Shown here piece by piece: positions 9,461-17,959 of a DNA stretch of 64,000 nucleotides. How positions within the stretch are numbered: position 1 is the first letter of the stretch; the number at the start of each line of letters is the position of its first letter. The notes under the pieces were generated by a model, which saw only the letters and a list, made by a program, of their open reading frames with translations, was not told where the DNA came from and ran no database searches. The DNA lies in NCBI RefSeq assembly GCF_042847215.1, contig NZ_AP031500.1, positions 2,108,001 to 2,172,000 of the forward strand, given 5' to 3'. The position numbers and the translations under genes were made by a program. The stretch is from Gilvimarinus japonicus (GTDB lineage Bacteria; Pseudomonadota; Gammaproteobacteria; Pseudomonadales; Cellvibrionaceae).

Positions 9461-9487
9461 ATTATAGACTCGAGATTTACTGCGCAA
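9461..9487 (-). promoter_or_regulatory. Probable promoter of dbpA
   Basis: On the minus strand TTGCGC (9487-9482) and a perfect TATAAT (9466-9461) are 15 bases apart, slightly shorter than optimal. It lies about 45 bases upstream of dbpA and after the csp terminator, as expected for a separate dbpA transcript. Confidence 0.55.
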
Positions 9488-9506
9488 CCCAAAACAGACC
9501 GGCAAT

Positions 9507-9541
9507 AAAAAAGGGCAGGACAAATGCCCTACCCTTTTTTT
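9507..9541 (-). terminator. Intrinsic terminator of the csp gene
   Basis: On the minus strand a stem of AGGGTAGG paired with CCTGCCCT (two wobble pairs) is followed by six T. The complementary A and T tracts on both sides make it potentially bidirectional. It separates csp from dbpA. Confidence 0.75.
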
Positions 9542-9563
9542 ACCTACCCTTTTAGAGCAAGTA

Positions 9564-9617
9564 GCTGCCGTGGCAGCGAGTCTTTAGACTCAGAGGTCTG
9601 AGACTTCGAAATCTAAG
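9564..9617 (-). repeat. Run of short palindromes in the csp 3' region
   Basis: Between the csp stop codon and its terminator there are consecutive small inverted repeats: GCTGCCGTGGCAGC (9564-9577), GAGTCTTTAGACTC (9578-9591), CAGAGGTCTG (9591-9600) and an imperfect AGACTTCGAAATCT (9601-9614). They are adjacent without spacers, so the csp mRNA tail could fold as a chain of hairpins. Role unknown. Confidence 0.6.
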
Positions 9618-9619
9618 CC

Positions 9620-9826
9620 TTACAGGCCTACGATGTTCTCAGCCTGAGGACCTTTTTGGCCTTGAGTTACGGTGAACTCAACTTTTTGGCCTTCGGTCAA
9701 GGTTTTAAAACCTGAACCAACAATAGCGCTGAAGTGGGCAAAAACGTCTGGACCAGATTCTTGCTCGATAAAGCCAAAACCTTTTGCTTCGTTAAACCAC
9801 TTAACGGTACCTGTTGTAGTAGACAT
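9620..9826 (-). CDS. Cold shock domain protein (CspA family)
   Basis: A 68-residue single cold shock domain. RNP1 is visible as KGFGFIEQ and RNP2 as VFAHFSAI, with the start MSTTTGTVKWFNEAKGF typical of CspA/CspD-type proteins that bind single-stranded RNA and DNA. The frame is open from 9844, but the ATG at 9826 gives the normal family length and has AGGA upstream. A strong promoter and a leader of about 150 bases precede it, as in cold-inducible csp genes, and a terminator follows. Which csp paralogue it is cannot be told from sequence alone. Confidence 0.95.
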   Translation of the reverse strand: MSTTTGTVKWFNEAKGFGFIEQESGPDVFAHFSAIVGSGFKTLTEGQKVEFTVTQGQKGPQAENIVGL

Positions 9827-10076
9827 AGTGTCAATCCTGTTCAATCAATGAGTAAGCCTCTTATGAGGCGGTTGTGCGCTAAAAGTGTTGCTATTACTTA
9901 TGACTAAACGGACCAGAACTAAAGGCGTACCGATACTTTGGTGTGGCATAAATATAGGACTTACTTTCAAGCAATATCGAGTATATACCCCTGCTTAGCC
10001 TTGTCAACTATAAATATGCTTGTAATTTAGCACAGCGCAAAAGGTTGCAAATTCGTTACACATTAGGGGTTTAAAG
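9827..10076 (-). promoter_or_regulatory. csp promoter and long 5' leader
   Basis: On the minus strand TTGACA (10009-10004) and TATACT (9987-9982) are 16 bases apart, a near-consensus promoter with an A/T-rich stretch just upstream (10011-10030) that could act as an UP element. The predicted start near 9975 leaves a leader of about 150 bases before the csp ATG. Long structured leaders mark cold-shock csp genes in E. coli. I do not see a recognisable cold box. Confidence 0.7.
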
Positions 10077-10946
10077 TTAAGCTTGGCGGCGCTCACGCAC
10101 CTGTAAAACGCAATAAATTCCACCAAGTACTAAGGCGCCGCTAAGGATCAGGCGAAGGCTTAACGCCTCGCCCACAAACCACACCCCGCCGAGCGCTGCC
10201 AGCACCGGAACTGACAGCTGTACAACGCCGGCCTGCGTTACTTTGAGCCCAGCCAGTGCCCGGTACCAAATGGCATACCCCAGTGCCGAGGTGACACTGC
10301 CGGAGGCCAAAGCCAGCCACACCCCAGCGGTATTGAACCGCAACGGCTGATCGGGCAAAAATACGGGAACCACCAGTAGCAACCCCAGTAGCGGCAAGGC
10401 TCGCATAAAGTTTCCCCATGTGGCTAATAACGGCGCGCCCGCATCGCGCCCGGCCAGACTGTATAGCGCCCAACCAGCGCCCGCCAACGCCATTAACAAA
10501 GCGCCAGGCAAATTGGGGCGCGTCGCACCGGGCAGCAATAGCAGCAGCAAACCAACCAATGCCAGCATCAGCCCGGCGATCTCGGCAAGCTGTAACCGGT
10601 GGCCTGCCCGCAAAGCTGCAAACAACATAACCAGCTGCACGACGCCAAACAGAATAAGAGCGCCAACGCCGGTATCGAGCTGCACGTAGGCGTAAGAGAA
10701 CCCCAACAAATACACAAACAGAGCAGCCGCACCGCCCCAGGATCCCGCCATGGGCGGCAAGCGGCGCTCTCGCCAAAGTACAATCAGTAACAGAGTGACG
10801 GCGCCACTAAGCAAGCGGATCGCACTGAAGCTTGCAGGGTCAATTATGGCCGAGCTGTCGGGCGACAAAGCGAGCCGGCACAGCACAGAGTTGCCCGCAA
10901 ACGCCAACATGGCCAACAAGGTAGTGCCTATTACGGAGGGAGACAT
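10077..10946 (-). CDS. EamA/DMT-family membrane transporter
   Basis: About 289 residues, almost entirely hydrophobic, with ten predicted membrane helices arranged as two repeated EamA halves of the drug/metabolite transporter superfamily. Features include the N-terminal LAFAGNSVLCRLAL helix and a second half ending GGIYCVLQVRERR. Such proteins export amino acids, metabolites or drugs across the inner membrane; the substrate cannot be read from sequence. The frame extends to a GTG at 10958, but the ATG at 10946 has a better-placed AGG and is preferred. It lies downstream of the HD-GYP gene on the same strand, with an 80-base gap. Confidence 0.85.
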   Translation of the reverse strand: MSPSVIGTTLLAMLAFAGNSVLCRLALSPDSSAIIDPASFSAIRLLSGAVTLLLIVLWRERRLPPMAGSWGGAAALFVYLLGFSYAYVQLDTGVGALILFGVVQLVMLFAALRAGHRLQLAEIAGLMLALVGLLLLLLPGATRPNLPGALLMALAGAGWALYSLAGRDAGAPLLATWGNFMRALPLLGLLLVVPVFLPDQPLRFNTAGVWLALASGSVTSALGYAIWYRALAGLKVTQAGVVQLSVPVLAALGGVWFVGEALSLRLILSGALVLGGIYCVLQVRERRQA

Positions 10947-11030
10947 AAAACCTACCACTAGAGCAAACGGCCAAGCTTACACGAAGCGGCGTCGGCCCAA
11001 TAGAGGCGAGCTGCAAACTAGGTTAACCGC

Positions 11031-14000
11031 TTAGCGATCGCCTATATATTGCTGGATGTTAACATCGACGATTTGCACCGGCGACAGGTACTCTCGGGCG
11101 TATTTTAGGTACACCCCGCTGGTTAAGAACAGCTCGAACACCGCGCCATCAATATGCCCTCGATCCACCATTCCCGCCATAATATCGATGGCCGCGGCAA
11201 TGGATTTCGCCTCTTTGTAGGGGCGATCAGCAGCGGTTAACGCCTCAAAAATGTCGGCGACAACCAATACCTTTTCGGGCACCGACAACTGATCGCCTTT
11301 TAGCTTTCTGGGGTAGCCGGTGCCGTTTACCGCCTCGTGATGGGTCGAGGCATAGCGCGGTACGCGCGCCAACTCGGGCGGGAAAGGCAAGCGATCGAGC
11401 ATTCTTATGGTGCTAATCATGTGCTCGTTAATTTTAAAGCGCTCTTCTCGCGTTAAAGTGCCACGTGCGATCGACAAGTTGTACAGCTCGCCACGGTTGT
11501 ACAGGTACTCGGGAACCTCCATATCGATCTCTAAATGCGGTTCATAATCCACACTGCGGGTACGCAAGACAATATGCTCGGGCCTGTCGTCAAGCAGCGT
11601 CTCGGTAGCGGGCAGCTCTTGAGGGGCGCGCTCAACACGCGCTTGCTCGGCGGCACTAATACCCAAGTTGCGATCAAAATGGCGCTGCCACGTTTGCGCG
11701 CCAATTTGCGTCAACCGGTCGATGTCGTCCTGATCCATAAATTCGCCGCCAATATTCGCCTTGGCAACAAACGCAAAGTCCTCGTGCAACTGTGCTACGC
11801 GTGCATCACGCTGCGCTTGCAGCTCGACTTCGCTATACAGGCCCTTCGCCCGCGCCTGCCAATAGTCAATCTCGGCATCGCGCAAAAGCACTTCAAACCG
11901 GGTCCGCACCTCGTGAATACGATTGTAGATCGTCTCTAACTTTACGGATTTATCGACAACATACTCGGGGACGGTAATTTTTCCGCAATCGTGCAGCCAT
12001 GCCGCAATTTTAAATTCTCGCCATTGCTCTTTATTCTTAAACTGAAAATCGGCAAAAGCGGGCGCCGATGAGGCGTGTGCAGCATCCGCTAACATTAACC
12101 CAAGCTCGGGCACGCGGGCGCAATGACCACCGGTATAGGGAGACTTCTCGTCAATCGCCTCCGCAATAAGTTGGATAAAAGAGTCCATTAGCGTGCGTTG
12201 GATCTCCTCGTGCGCGCAAATGGAATCGGCCATATTGGTCATAGAGATGGCCAGCTCATTTAACTCCGTAACTCGTGAGCGAGTATAAATGACTTGATCA
12301 AAGCGGCGCTCTTTGACCAGATTGCTTTTTTCTGCAAGCGCTAAAATCGGCCTTACAATTGGCCGCGCCAAAAGCCATACGAATGGCAGTAATAACAATA
12401 AACACAACGCGGTAATCCATATCGCCGTACGAACCCGATTCAACGTGCTGGCCAGAACCTCTTTAACCGGAATGACGGCGGCAAAGTAGCTCTGTTTTCC
12501 CGCGCCTGAATCTATCGGGGTAATAAGCACAAAGTGATCAACGCCGTGCACTTTTCGTTTAATCATTTTTTCTTTTAAACGCACCTCTTGCCCTACCCCA
12601 AGTAAAAACGGGTACGGAACGCGGGCAAGATCGCTATCAGGGTTAGCGTCACTTCCGAGCCATTTATTTTCGAGCTGCAACCACTCGTCGTCTGTGACTG
12701 ACATCAAGGCCAAATTAATCAGCCCTAAAAGTCGCTCTTGCGATGGGTGAACCGCTAAATAGAGCGTTTGGGGCAGTCTCTGATCGGTTAGCTGGGGACC
12801 AAACTGCAAGCTGTTTAAAAATAATTTTCCTGCCGTATGGCGTAATACGGCGTCGTAATCAATGGTGGCATCCGCGCGACCAGACTGTACTGCCAATAAT
12901 GCCTCTTGGGTGTCCTCGACCTCCACAATATTCTTTACACCTATGCTCTGACGTAAAAAGTGAGTGATAGTCCAGCCGCTAGGGGCCGCCACTTTTAACG
13001 ACTTAAGATCCATCAAGTTGGTAATGGACGCGCTACCGGGCTTACTCACCACGGCGTAAGGCAGCTCAGCTAAAGCATCACTAAAAAGCCCTAAACGTCG
13101 GTTGGCGCTAGAGGAAAACAGCGGTTGCAAGACATCCAGCTCGCCAGCAGAAAACTTCTCGACTAACTCCTCCCATCGGTAGCCATTGATGAACTGCAGG
13201 TTTAATTGAAGTTTCTGTGCCAATAGCCGCAACAGGTCAATACTATAACCTTTTGGGCGACCCGCCTCTGAAAAATCGATGGGAGCCCAATCGAGCTCAT
13301 TTGAGACCCGTATTGGCCCTAGTGAATCAAGGTAGGCGCGGTCGCGCTTGCTTAACGAAATCGGCGCAGTGTTGGAGTTGCTGCTGCTATTGCCACTGAG
13401 CAAATTGGACCCGAGCACCTCCCCCGAGTCATCGTAAACAAAAAGCTCCGCGTTATCGCCTAAGTTTTGATCGCGTAGGTATTGCGAAAAAGACTGTAGA
13501 GTAATGTCGATGCCTAAAACGACATCGCTATCAGGAAAGCGAACCGAATAAGTTTGTCCTGGTGCTTGGATATATTGAAATACATAAGGCTCCGACTTTA
13601 AAACCTCAACGCTGGTTGATTCATTAAACCACCGCCGTTGCCGTACATCATAACGGCTGGGCTCTTGCCTTTCGGCACGCAGGTTAAAATCTTTGTCGAA
13701 GTAGTAAAACTCGCGAATACGGCCTTGCGCTGACTCTCGAACCCGATTGACCAACCAGCGGTCATCCTTAGTCGCTTTAACCGCGCTGCGAAGTGAGGCA
13801 TCGGTATCTAAATTGACCACCTCAAAGAAATCGCCGTTAGGAAAGCCAAGGTATATGCTGTAAAAAAGCTCATTGTTACCGAGCACCTCAGCAAACAAGT
13901 TGCGGACCTTGGCGACCTCGGAGGGGGAGTCAACTTTTAATAGAGATGGATAGCGGGTCAATAATGAGCTGACCTGCTCTGCGCGGCGCTCGATGGCTTC

Positions 14001-14189
14001 GATAAAGCCCCCGGCGCTTACGGCCGCCTTTTGATACCGCTCTACCCCATGCTCGATCGCCATTTGGCGACTGAAATAATATTGCAAGGATATCGCGCAT
14101 GCCGCCGTTAGCAAGACGGCTAAGGCAACCAAAGCCAGTACGATAACCCGAATGGACAATGTAAAATGCGATGACTTTTTAGATTGCAT
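11031..14189 (-). CDS. Cache / solute-binding / HAMP / HD-GYP sensor protein
   Basis: A 1052-residue inner-membrane protein, probably a cyclic-di-GMP phosphodiesterase. In order: membrane helix (13-35), periplasmic Cache-like region (about 40-270), a bacterial solute-binding family 3 domain (about 285-515), a further Cache-like stretch (525-580), a second helix (588-608), a HAMP-like linker and an HD-GYP domain (about 670-1045). Catalytic features are present: H689, HD at 733-734, HH at 950-951, GTGYP at 956-960 and D979. About 150 residues (755-905) separate the first and second halves of the HD-GYP core, much more than usual. The amino-acid-type binding domain suggests small-molecule control of c-di-GMP turnover. 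Monocistronic or with the EamA gene downstream. Confidence 0.88.
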   Translation of the reverse strand: MQSKKSSHFTLSIRVIVLALVALAVLLTAACAISLQYYFSRQMAIEHGVERYQKAAVSAGGFIEAIERRAEQVSSLLTRYPSLLKVDSPSEVAKVRNLFAEVLGNNELFYSIYLGFPNGDFFEVVNLDTDASLRSAVKATKDDRWLVNRVRESAQGRIREFYYFDKDFNLRAERQEPSRYDVRQRRWFNESTSVEVLKSEPYVFQYIQAPGQTYSVRFPDSDVVLGIDITLQSFSQYLRDQNLGDNAELFVYDDSGEVLGSNLLSGNSSSNSNTAPISLSKRDRAYLDSLGPIRVSNELDWAPIDFSEAGRPKGYSIDLLRLLAQKLQLNLQFINGYRWEELVEKFSAGELDVLQPLFSSSANRRLGLFSDALAELPYAVVSKPGSASITNLMDLKSLKVAAPSGWTITHFLRQSIGVKNIVEVEDTQEALLAVQSGRADATIDYDAVLRHTAGKLFLNSLQFGPQLTDQRLPQTLYLAVHPSQERLLGLINLALMSVTDDEWLQLENKWLGSDANPDSDLARVPYPFLLGVGQEVRLKEKMIKRKVHGVDHFVLITPIDSGAGKQSYFAAVIPVKEVLASTLNRVRTAIWITALCLLLLLPFVWLLARPIVRPILALAEKSNLVKERRFDQVIYTRSRVTELNELAISMTNMADSICAHEEIQRTLMDSFIQLIAEAIDEKSPYTGGHCARVPELGLMLADAAHASSAPAFADFQFKNKEQWREFKIAAWLHDCGKITVPEYVVDKSVKLETIYNRIHEVRTRFEVLLRDAEIDYWQARAKGLYSEVELQAQRDARVAQLHEDFAFVAKANIGGEFMDQDDIDRLTQIGAQTWQRHFDRNLGISAAEQARVERAPQELPATETLLDDRPEHIVLRTRSVDYEPHLEIDMEVPEYLYNRGELYNLSIARGTLTREERFKINEHMISTIRMLDRLPFPPELARVPRYASTHHEAVNGTGYPRKLKGDQLSVPEKVLVVADIFEALTAADRPYKEAKSIAAAIDIMAGMVDRGHIDGAVFELFLTSGVYLKYAREYLSPVQIVDVNIQQYIGDR

Positions 14190-14316
14190 GACGGCGGCGT
14201 TCCTTTTGGCCGTGCTCTGTGTAAAGCAATAATAGCGGCTTTTAACGTCAAGCGTTAGGGTAAAATCAACACCACAGCCTTAAACATAGCCATGAAACGT
14301 AAACCTGCCCAAAACA

Positions 14317-14348
14317 CCAAGGCCTACCCCTTTGAGGGTAGACCTTGG
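14317..14348 (-). terminator. Hairpin after the TonB receptor gene, probable terminator
   Basis: CCAAGG-C-CTACCC pairs with GGGTAG-A-CCTTGG around a six-base loop, with one internal mismatch. On the minus strand it follows the receptor stop codon and is trailed by TGTTTT. The weak T tract makes this a moderate terminator call. Confidence 0.6.
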
Positions 14349-14363
14349 CAGATGCGAGACGGG

Positions 14364-16601
14364 CTACATCTTCCAGCTCACTTTAACGCCTGCCGTACGT
14401 GGTAGCCCCCACACACCGTAACCCCAGTCGCTACCTAGGGTATTTTGGTACGTGAAGTACTCTTCGTCGGTGGCGTTTTTGACAAACGCCTCGACCGTTA
14501 GCCGCTCAGAGGCTGATAACCAACTAACTTTCGCGTTGGCGATCCCGTACGCACTATGTTTAGAGTAAGGATCGTTTTCAATTTGTAGGTAATGATCATC
14601 TTGCCACGCGTAATCCGCTTGCAGCGCAATTTCACCGGCATCGCCCAAGGGAATATAGTAGCGCCCCACAAGATTATAAGTAAGTGCGGGTGCCGAAGGC
14701 AGTTCGTTACCATCCAAGGTATACTCATCGCCTGCCACAAGAAAAATCTGATCCGAATCGAACTCAGTTTTTAGCAGCCCCAAACCACCAATTAGCTCAA
14801 AGTTATCACTTACCTGTGCGGTAACTTCAAACTCGGCGCCGGTACCGGTCACATCCCCTGCGTTAGTGATTACGCTACCGTCTGCCACTGTCAAAAATAC
14901 CTGCGCCTGATAGCCTTCGACCTCGTAAGTAAAGGCGGCGGCATTAAGTTTGATACGGCCATCGGCAAAGCTGGTTTTGTAGCCGAGCTCTAAATTAGTA
15001 ACATCCTCCGAGCTGACCGGTAGTGTAGCCTCGACAGAGGCGTTGTAGCTGCCCGAAAAACCGCCACTTTTAAAACCCGTAGACAAACTTACGTAGGCTA
15101 GCGAATAATCTGTAGGGCGCCAGTCTAGACCAATACGACCGGTAATAGCGTCGTCGCTAAAGTCACGAGTTACATCAATCTCATCGTAAAATGAAGGGCC
15201 AGAGTCTTGCACAAAATCGCGGTCCTCCTCGGTATAGCGTGCCCCCAGAATTAAAGTCCACTCGGGGAGAATGTCGTATTCATATTGGCCAAATACAGCC
15301 CAAGACTCAGAGTCAAGCGAGACAATCTCCTGGTGCCACAAACCATCAGCGGTAGTGGGCGCCTGAGTCATTAAGCCGCGATCGTCTTTGTAGTAATATA
15401 CGCCACCGACCCATTTGCTGGCGTTAGTGCTGCCGTTTAAACGCAGCTCCTGCGTGTATTGCTCGGCATCAACACTATACTGCTCATCAAAAAACACAAC
15501 TTCGGTGCCATCACCGTCATCTTGGAGAAATTTATCCAGCTCTTCATAAGCGGTAATGGAGGTGACAGTGAAAGGGTCAAGCTCCCAGTCTAGCGTTGCA
15601 GAAATCCCAAAGGTATCGATTGTTGTTTGCAAACCATCTTTAGCACCACTGGCAACATGCTCAGGATCAAACTGGCCGTTAACGGCCTCGGCCCCGGTCA
15701 TCTCAAAACTGTTGCTGGTGCACAGACCATTTTGAATTCGATCAATCGAGCAAGTCGCCGCGCCCTCCCCTACGGATTCAAGATAGCCCATGTGAGCAAA
15801 ACCCACGGACTGTTGATCAGCTTCGCTGCCATGAATATTTAACAACAAACCTGCGTCTGCATTTAAATCGATATCAAGTTGCGCCCGGTAACCAAAGCTA
15901 TCGGTGTCATTAAGCTTTTCCCCGGTAACAGTGTTGGTTTGCCAGCCGTCATTATCTGTTTTTTTAAGTGCGACACGGCCGCGTACACTATCGCTTAATG
16001 GGCCACTCAGCATGCCCTCGACAACCGTCTCGTCGTAGCTTCCGTAACTGATGCTGGCGCTGGCATCCAGTGTGTCGGTAGGTTTTCTCGATATGTAATG
16101 CACCAGGCCGCCAGTTGTGTTTCTACCATACAGAGTCCCCTGCGGGCCACGCAAAACCTCTACCCGTTGTAGGTCAAACAGCTGAATGGCTGAACCCGCC
16201 GGGTTGCCACGATAGACGTCGTCAACATAAATAGAAACCGGTGACTCCCAAGAGTCGGAAAAGTTAACCAGACTAATGCCGCGTAAACTAACAGAGGGGC
16301 TAGATGCTTCACCGAATATGGCAAAGAAGTTCATGTTGGGCACTTGCTGAGTGATATCCAACCCCTCTTCAAAGCCCATTTTTTCAATGGCATCGCCAGA
16401 AAACGCGCTAACCGCAACCGATACATCTTGCAAGTCCTGCTCGCGCTTTTGCGCCGTGATCAGCACTTCCTCAATAACCGACTGAGCGGCAAATGATGGC
16501 GATACTAACAAACTACTACTGACAAATAATGAGCCTAACAAAACCTGCTTAGGCAAATACCCGCGTCGAAACTTTTTGCCAGGTTGATTCGTTTTTTCCA
16601 T
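14364..16601 (-). CDS. TonB-dependent outer-membrane receptor
   Basis: A 745-residue receptor with a signal peptide (cleavage near SFA-AQS, residue 39), a TonB box-like VIEEVLITAQKR directly after it, a plug domain (GISLVNF, YVDDVYRG, VEVLRGPQGTLYGRNTTGG, near 105-170) and a beta-barrel ending in aromatic VSWKM. It has no N-terminal STN signalling domain, so it does not drive an anti-sigma system. Such receptors import siderophores, vitamins or oligosaccharides in marine gammaproteobacteria. The ligand cannot be assigned: no transporter, TonB or degradative enzyme adjoins it. It stands alone between an HD-GYP gene and thrH, with a 249-base upstream region holding two palindromes. Confidence 0.92.
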   Translation of the reverse strand: MEKTNQPGKKFRRGYLPKQVLLGSLFVSSSLLVSPSFAAQSVIEEVLITAQKREQDLQDVSVAVSAFSGDAIEKMGFEEGLDITQQVPNMNFFAIFGEASSPSVSLRGISLVNFSDSWESPVSIYVDDVYRGNPAGSAIQLFDLQRVEVLRGPQGTLYGRNTTGGLVHYISRKPTDTLDASASISYGSYDETVVEGMLSGPLSDSVRGRVALKKTDNDGWQTNTVTGEKLNDTDSFGYRAQLDIDLNADAGLLLNIHGSEADQQSVGFAHMGYLESVGEGAATCSIDRIQNGLCTSNSFEMTGAEAVNGQFDPEHVASGAKDGLQTTIDTFGISATLDWELDPFTVTSITAYEELDKFLQDDGDGTEVVFFDEQYSVDAEQYTQELRLNGSTNASKWVGGVYYYKDDRGLMTQAPTTADGLWHQEIVSLDSESWAVFGQYEYDILPEWTLILGARYTEEDRDFVQDSGPSFYDEIDVTRDFSDDAITGRIGLDWRPTDYSLAYVSLSTGFKSGGFSGSYNASVEATLPVSSEDVTNLELGYKTSFADGRIKLNAAAFTYEVEGYQAQVFLTVADGSVITNAGDVTGTGAEFEVTAQVSDNFELIGGLGLLKTEFDSDQIFLVAGDEYTLDGNELPSAPALTYNLVGRYYIPLGDAGEIALQADYAWQDDHYLQIENDPYSKHSAYGIANAKVSWLSASERLTVEAFVKNATDEEYFTYQNTLGSDWGYGVWGLPRTAGVKVSWKM

Positions 16602-16850
16602 GTGTTACTCCTTTTTATGCGTGGCAACGCGTCCTCCATGAATCCCTCTTTTGATTGTTATTAGCAAGACAGCTTGAGAAAACGTCGTTTAAAAAATCCG
16701 TTAAACGGACTCTCGCTAATAAGCGATCTCTCACTTTTGCTTTTTTACCATAGCAGTTAACACTAACCGCGGACAGGGCGAAATCAAATTGACACATTAT
16801 TCATTTTTTTCGTCAATGCATTAAAACGGGGCACATTCTTTACGCCCATA
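16602..16850 (-). promoter_or_regulatory. Upstream region of the TonB receptor with two palindromes
   Basis: No gene is seen here. Two neighbouring inverted repeats stand out: TCCGTTAAACGGA (16697-16709) and TCGCT-AATA-AGCGA (16713-16726), about 100 bases before the receptor start. They could be operator sites for a repressor controlling the receptor or stem-loops in its leader. No clear -35/-10 pair was found. Confidence 0.4.
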
Positions 16851-16876
16851 AAAAAACCGGCCAAGTGGCCGGTTAT
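16851..16876 (-). terminator. Intrinsic terminator of thrH
   Basis: CCGGCCA-AG-TGGCCGG (16857-16872) is a perfect GC-rich stem-loop, followed on the minus strand by a run of T. It lies 33 bases after the thrH stop. Confidence 0.85.
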
Positions 16877-16908
16877 TTAGATGCGCCTTGCTTTGCAATA
16901 AGCAGTAA

Positions 16909-17526
16909 TTAAAGCGTTAAATCGCGATTACTCGCTTTAAGAAACTCATGCTTCAGTGCCTCATAAGTGTGCGCAGCGGGAAACTGCGGAAACTCATCGA
17001 TAACATTCTGCGGGGCATGAAACAGGATGCCGGCATCAGCTTCGCCGAGCATCGTAGTATCGTTGTAGGAATCTCCGGCGGCAATAATCCGGTAGTACAA
17101 GGTTTTTAAGGCGAGCACTGATTGACGCTTAGGGTCTTTTTGGCGCAAATGGTAATTAATTACCTTACCCTTTTCGTCGGTTTCTAAGCGGTGGCACAAC
17201 AGTGTCGGGAACCCTAATTGACGCATCAGCGGTTGCGAAAACTCGTAAAAAGTGTCCGACAAAATAATGACCTGAAAGCGCTCGCGCAGCCAATCGACAA
17301 ACTCAACCGCGCCTTCGAGGGGCTCTAGAGTTGCGATGACCTCCTGAATTTCATTAAGGCCGAGGTTGTTCTCCTCCAGAATTTTCAGGCGTTGACGCAT
17401 CAAAACGTCGTAATCGGGAATATCACGGGTCGTTGCTTTTAGCGCCTCGATACCGGTTTTCTCTGCAAATTTAATCCAAATTTCAGGGACCAAAACCCCT
17501 TCAAGATCCAAGCACGCGATTTCCAC
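16909..17526 (-). CDS. thrH: ThrH, phosphoserine/homoserine phosphotransferase
   Basis: A 205-residue HAD-superfamily enzyme nearly identical in length and motifs to Pseudomonas ThrH, which dephosphorylates phosphoserine and can transfer the phosphate to homoserine, bridging serine and threonine synthesis. HAD motif I is ACLDLEGVLVPEIW at the N-terminus, motif II is ILSDTFYEF, and motif III/IV includes GDSYNDTTML. The frame is open to 17550, but a GTG at 17526 gives the family start VEIACLDLEG and has GGAGG about seven bases upstream. It has its own terminator. Its nearest upstream neighbour is the divergently transcribed cysH. Confidence 0.95.
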   Translation of the reverse strand: MEIACLDLEGVLVPEIWIKFAEKTGIEALKATTRDIPDYDVLMRQRLKILEENNLGLNEIQEVIATLEPLEGAVEFVDWLRERFQVIILSDTFYEFSQPLMRQLGFPTLLCHRLETDEKGKVINYHLRQKDPKRQSVLALKTLYYRIIAAGDSYNDTTMLGEADAGILFHAPQNVIDEFPQFPAAHTYEALKHEFLKASNRDLTL

Positions 17527-17959
17527 TAGCCGCCTCCAGCATACAGTCAAAGAAAAAACGCGAATCTAACCCGTCACGCGCATAAAAGCAATTGAGTACG
17601 ATGGGTTTTCACGTGGAACATAGTACGATTTTACAAGGCGACAACCCTAGATATAACCAAAACATACCGGACATCGTCCCCCTTAGCCGCCTACAACTCA
17701 GTAATTATGCGGACAAAAATCCTACATGTAGTGTCAATAGCTATGCAGACACCATAGGTGTGGTTATTTTTAAATCTTTTCGGGCGAGTTTTGCACACTG
17801 TTCCACGCAGTGGTAATCATTGGTTATAAGTTAATGCTTGAGCGCTATTGGGCAGCTGTTAAAGGCTCTGGTATCCTTCGCTGCATTAAAAGACTCACAA
17901 CAAACAGGTAGTCCCCTTGGGCAACTGCCTGCAACCGAGATGTAAATAAAGGCCAGCAC
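17527..17959. other. thrH/cysH divergent intergenic region
   Basis: About 430 bases without a credible gene. The only frame of note (17592-17816) has no ribosome site and unlikely composition. A weak plus-strand promoter candidate for cysH is TTGGGC (17848-17853), 18 bases, TATCCT (17872-17877). A CysB-type control site would be expected but I cannot point to one. The size of the gap leaves room for regulation of both genes. Confidence 0.4.

Noticed and set aside
10141..10776. 211-residue alternative frame inside the EamA gene
   Set aside because: Not membrane-like and lies inside a clear ten-helix transporter frame.
16615..16797. 60-residue frame upstream of the TonB receptor
   Set aside because: Covers the palindromic regulatory region and lacks a ribosome site or family resemblance.
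17592..17816. 74-residue frame in the thrH/cysH gap
   Set aside because: No ribosome site, no recognisable family and unlikely composition. Probably non-coding.
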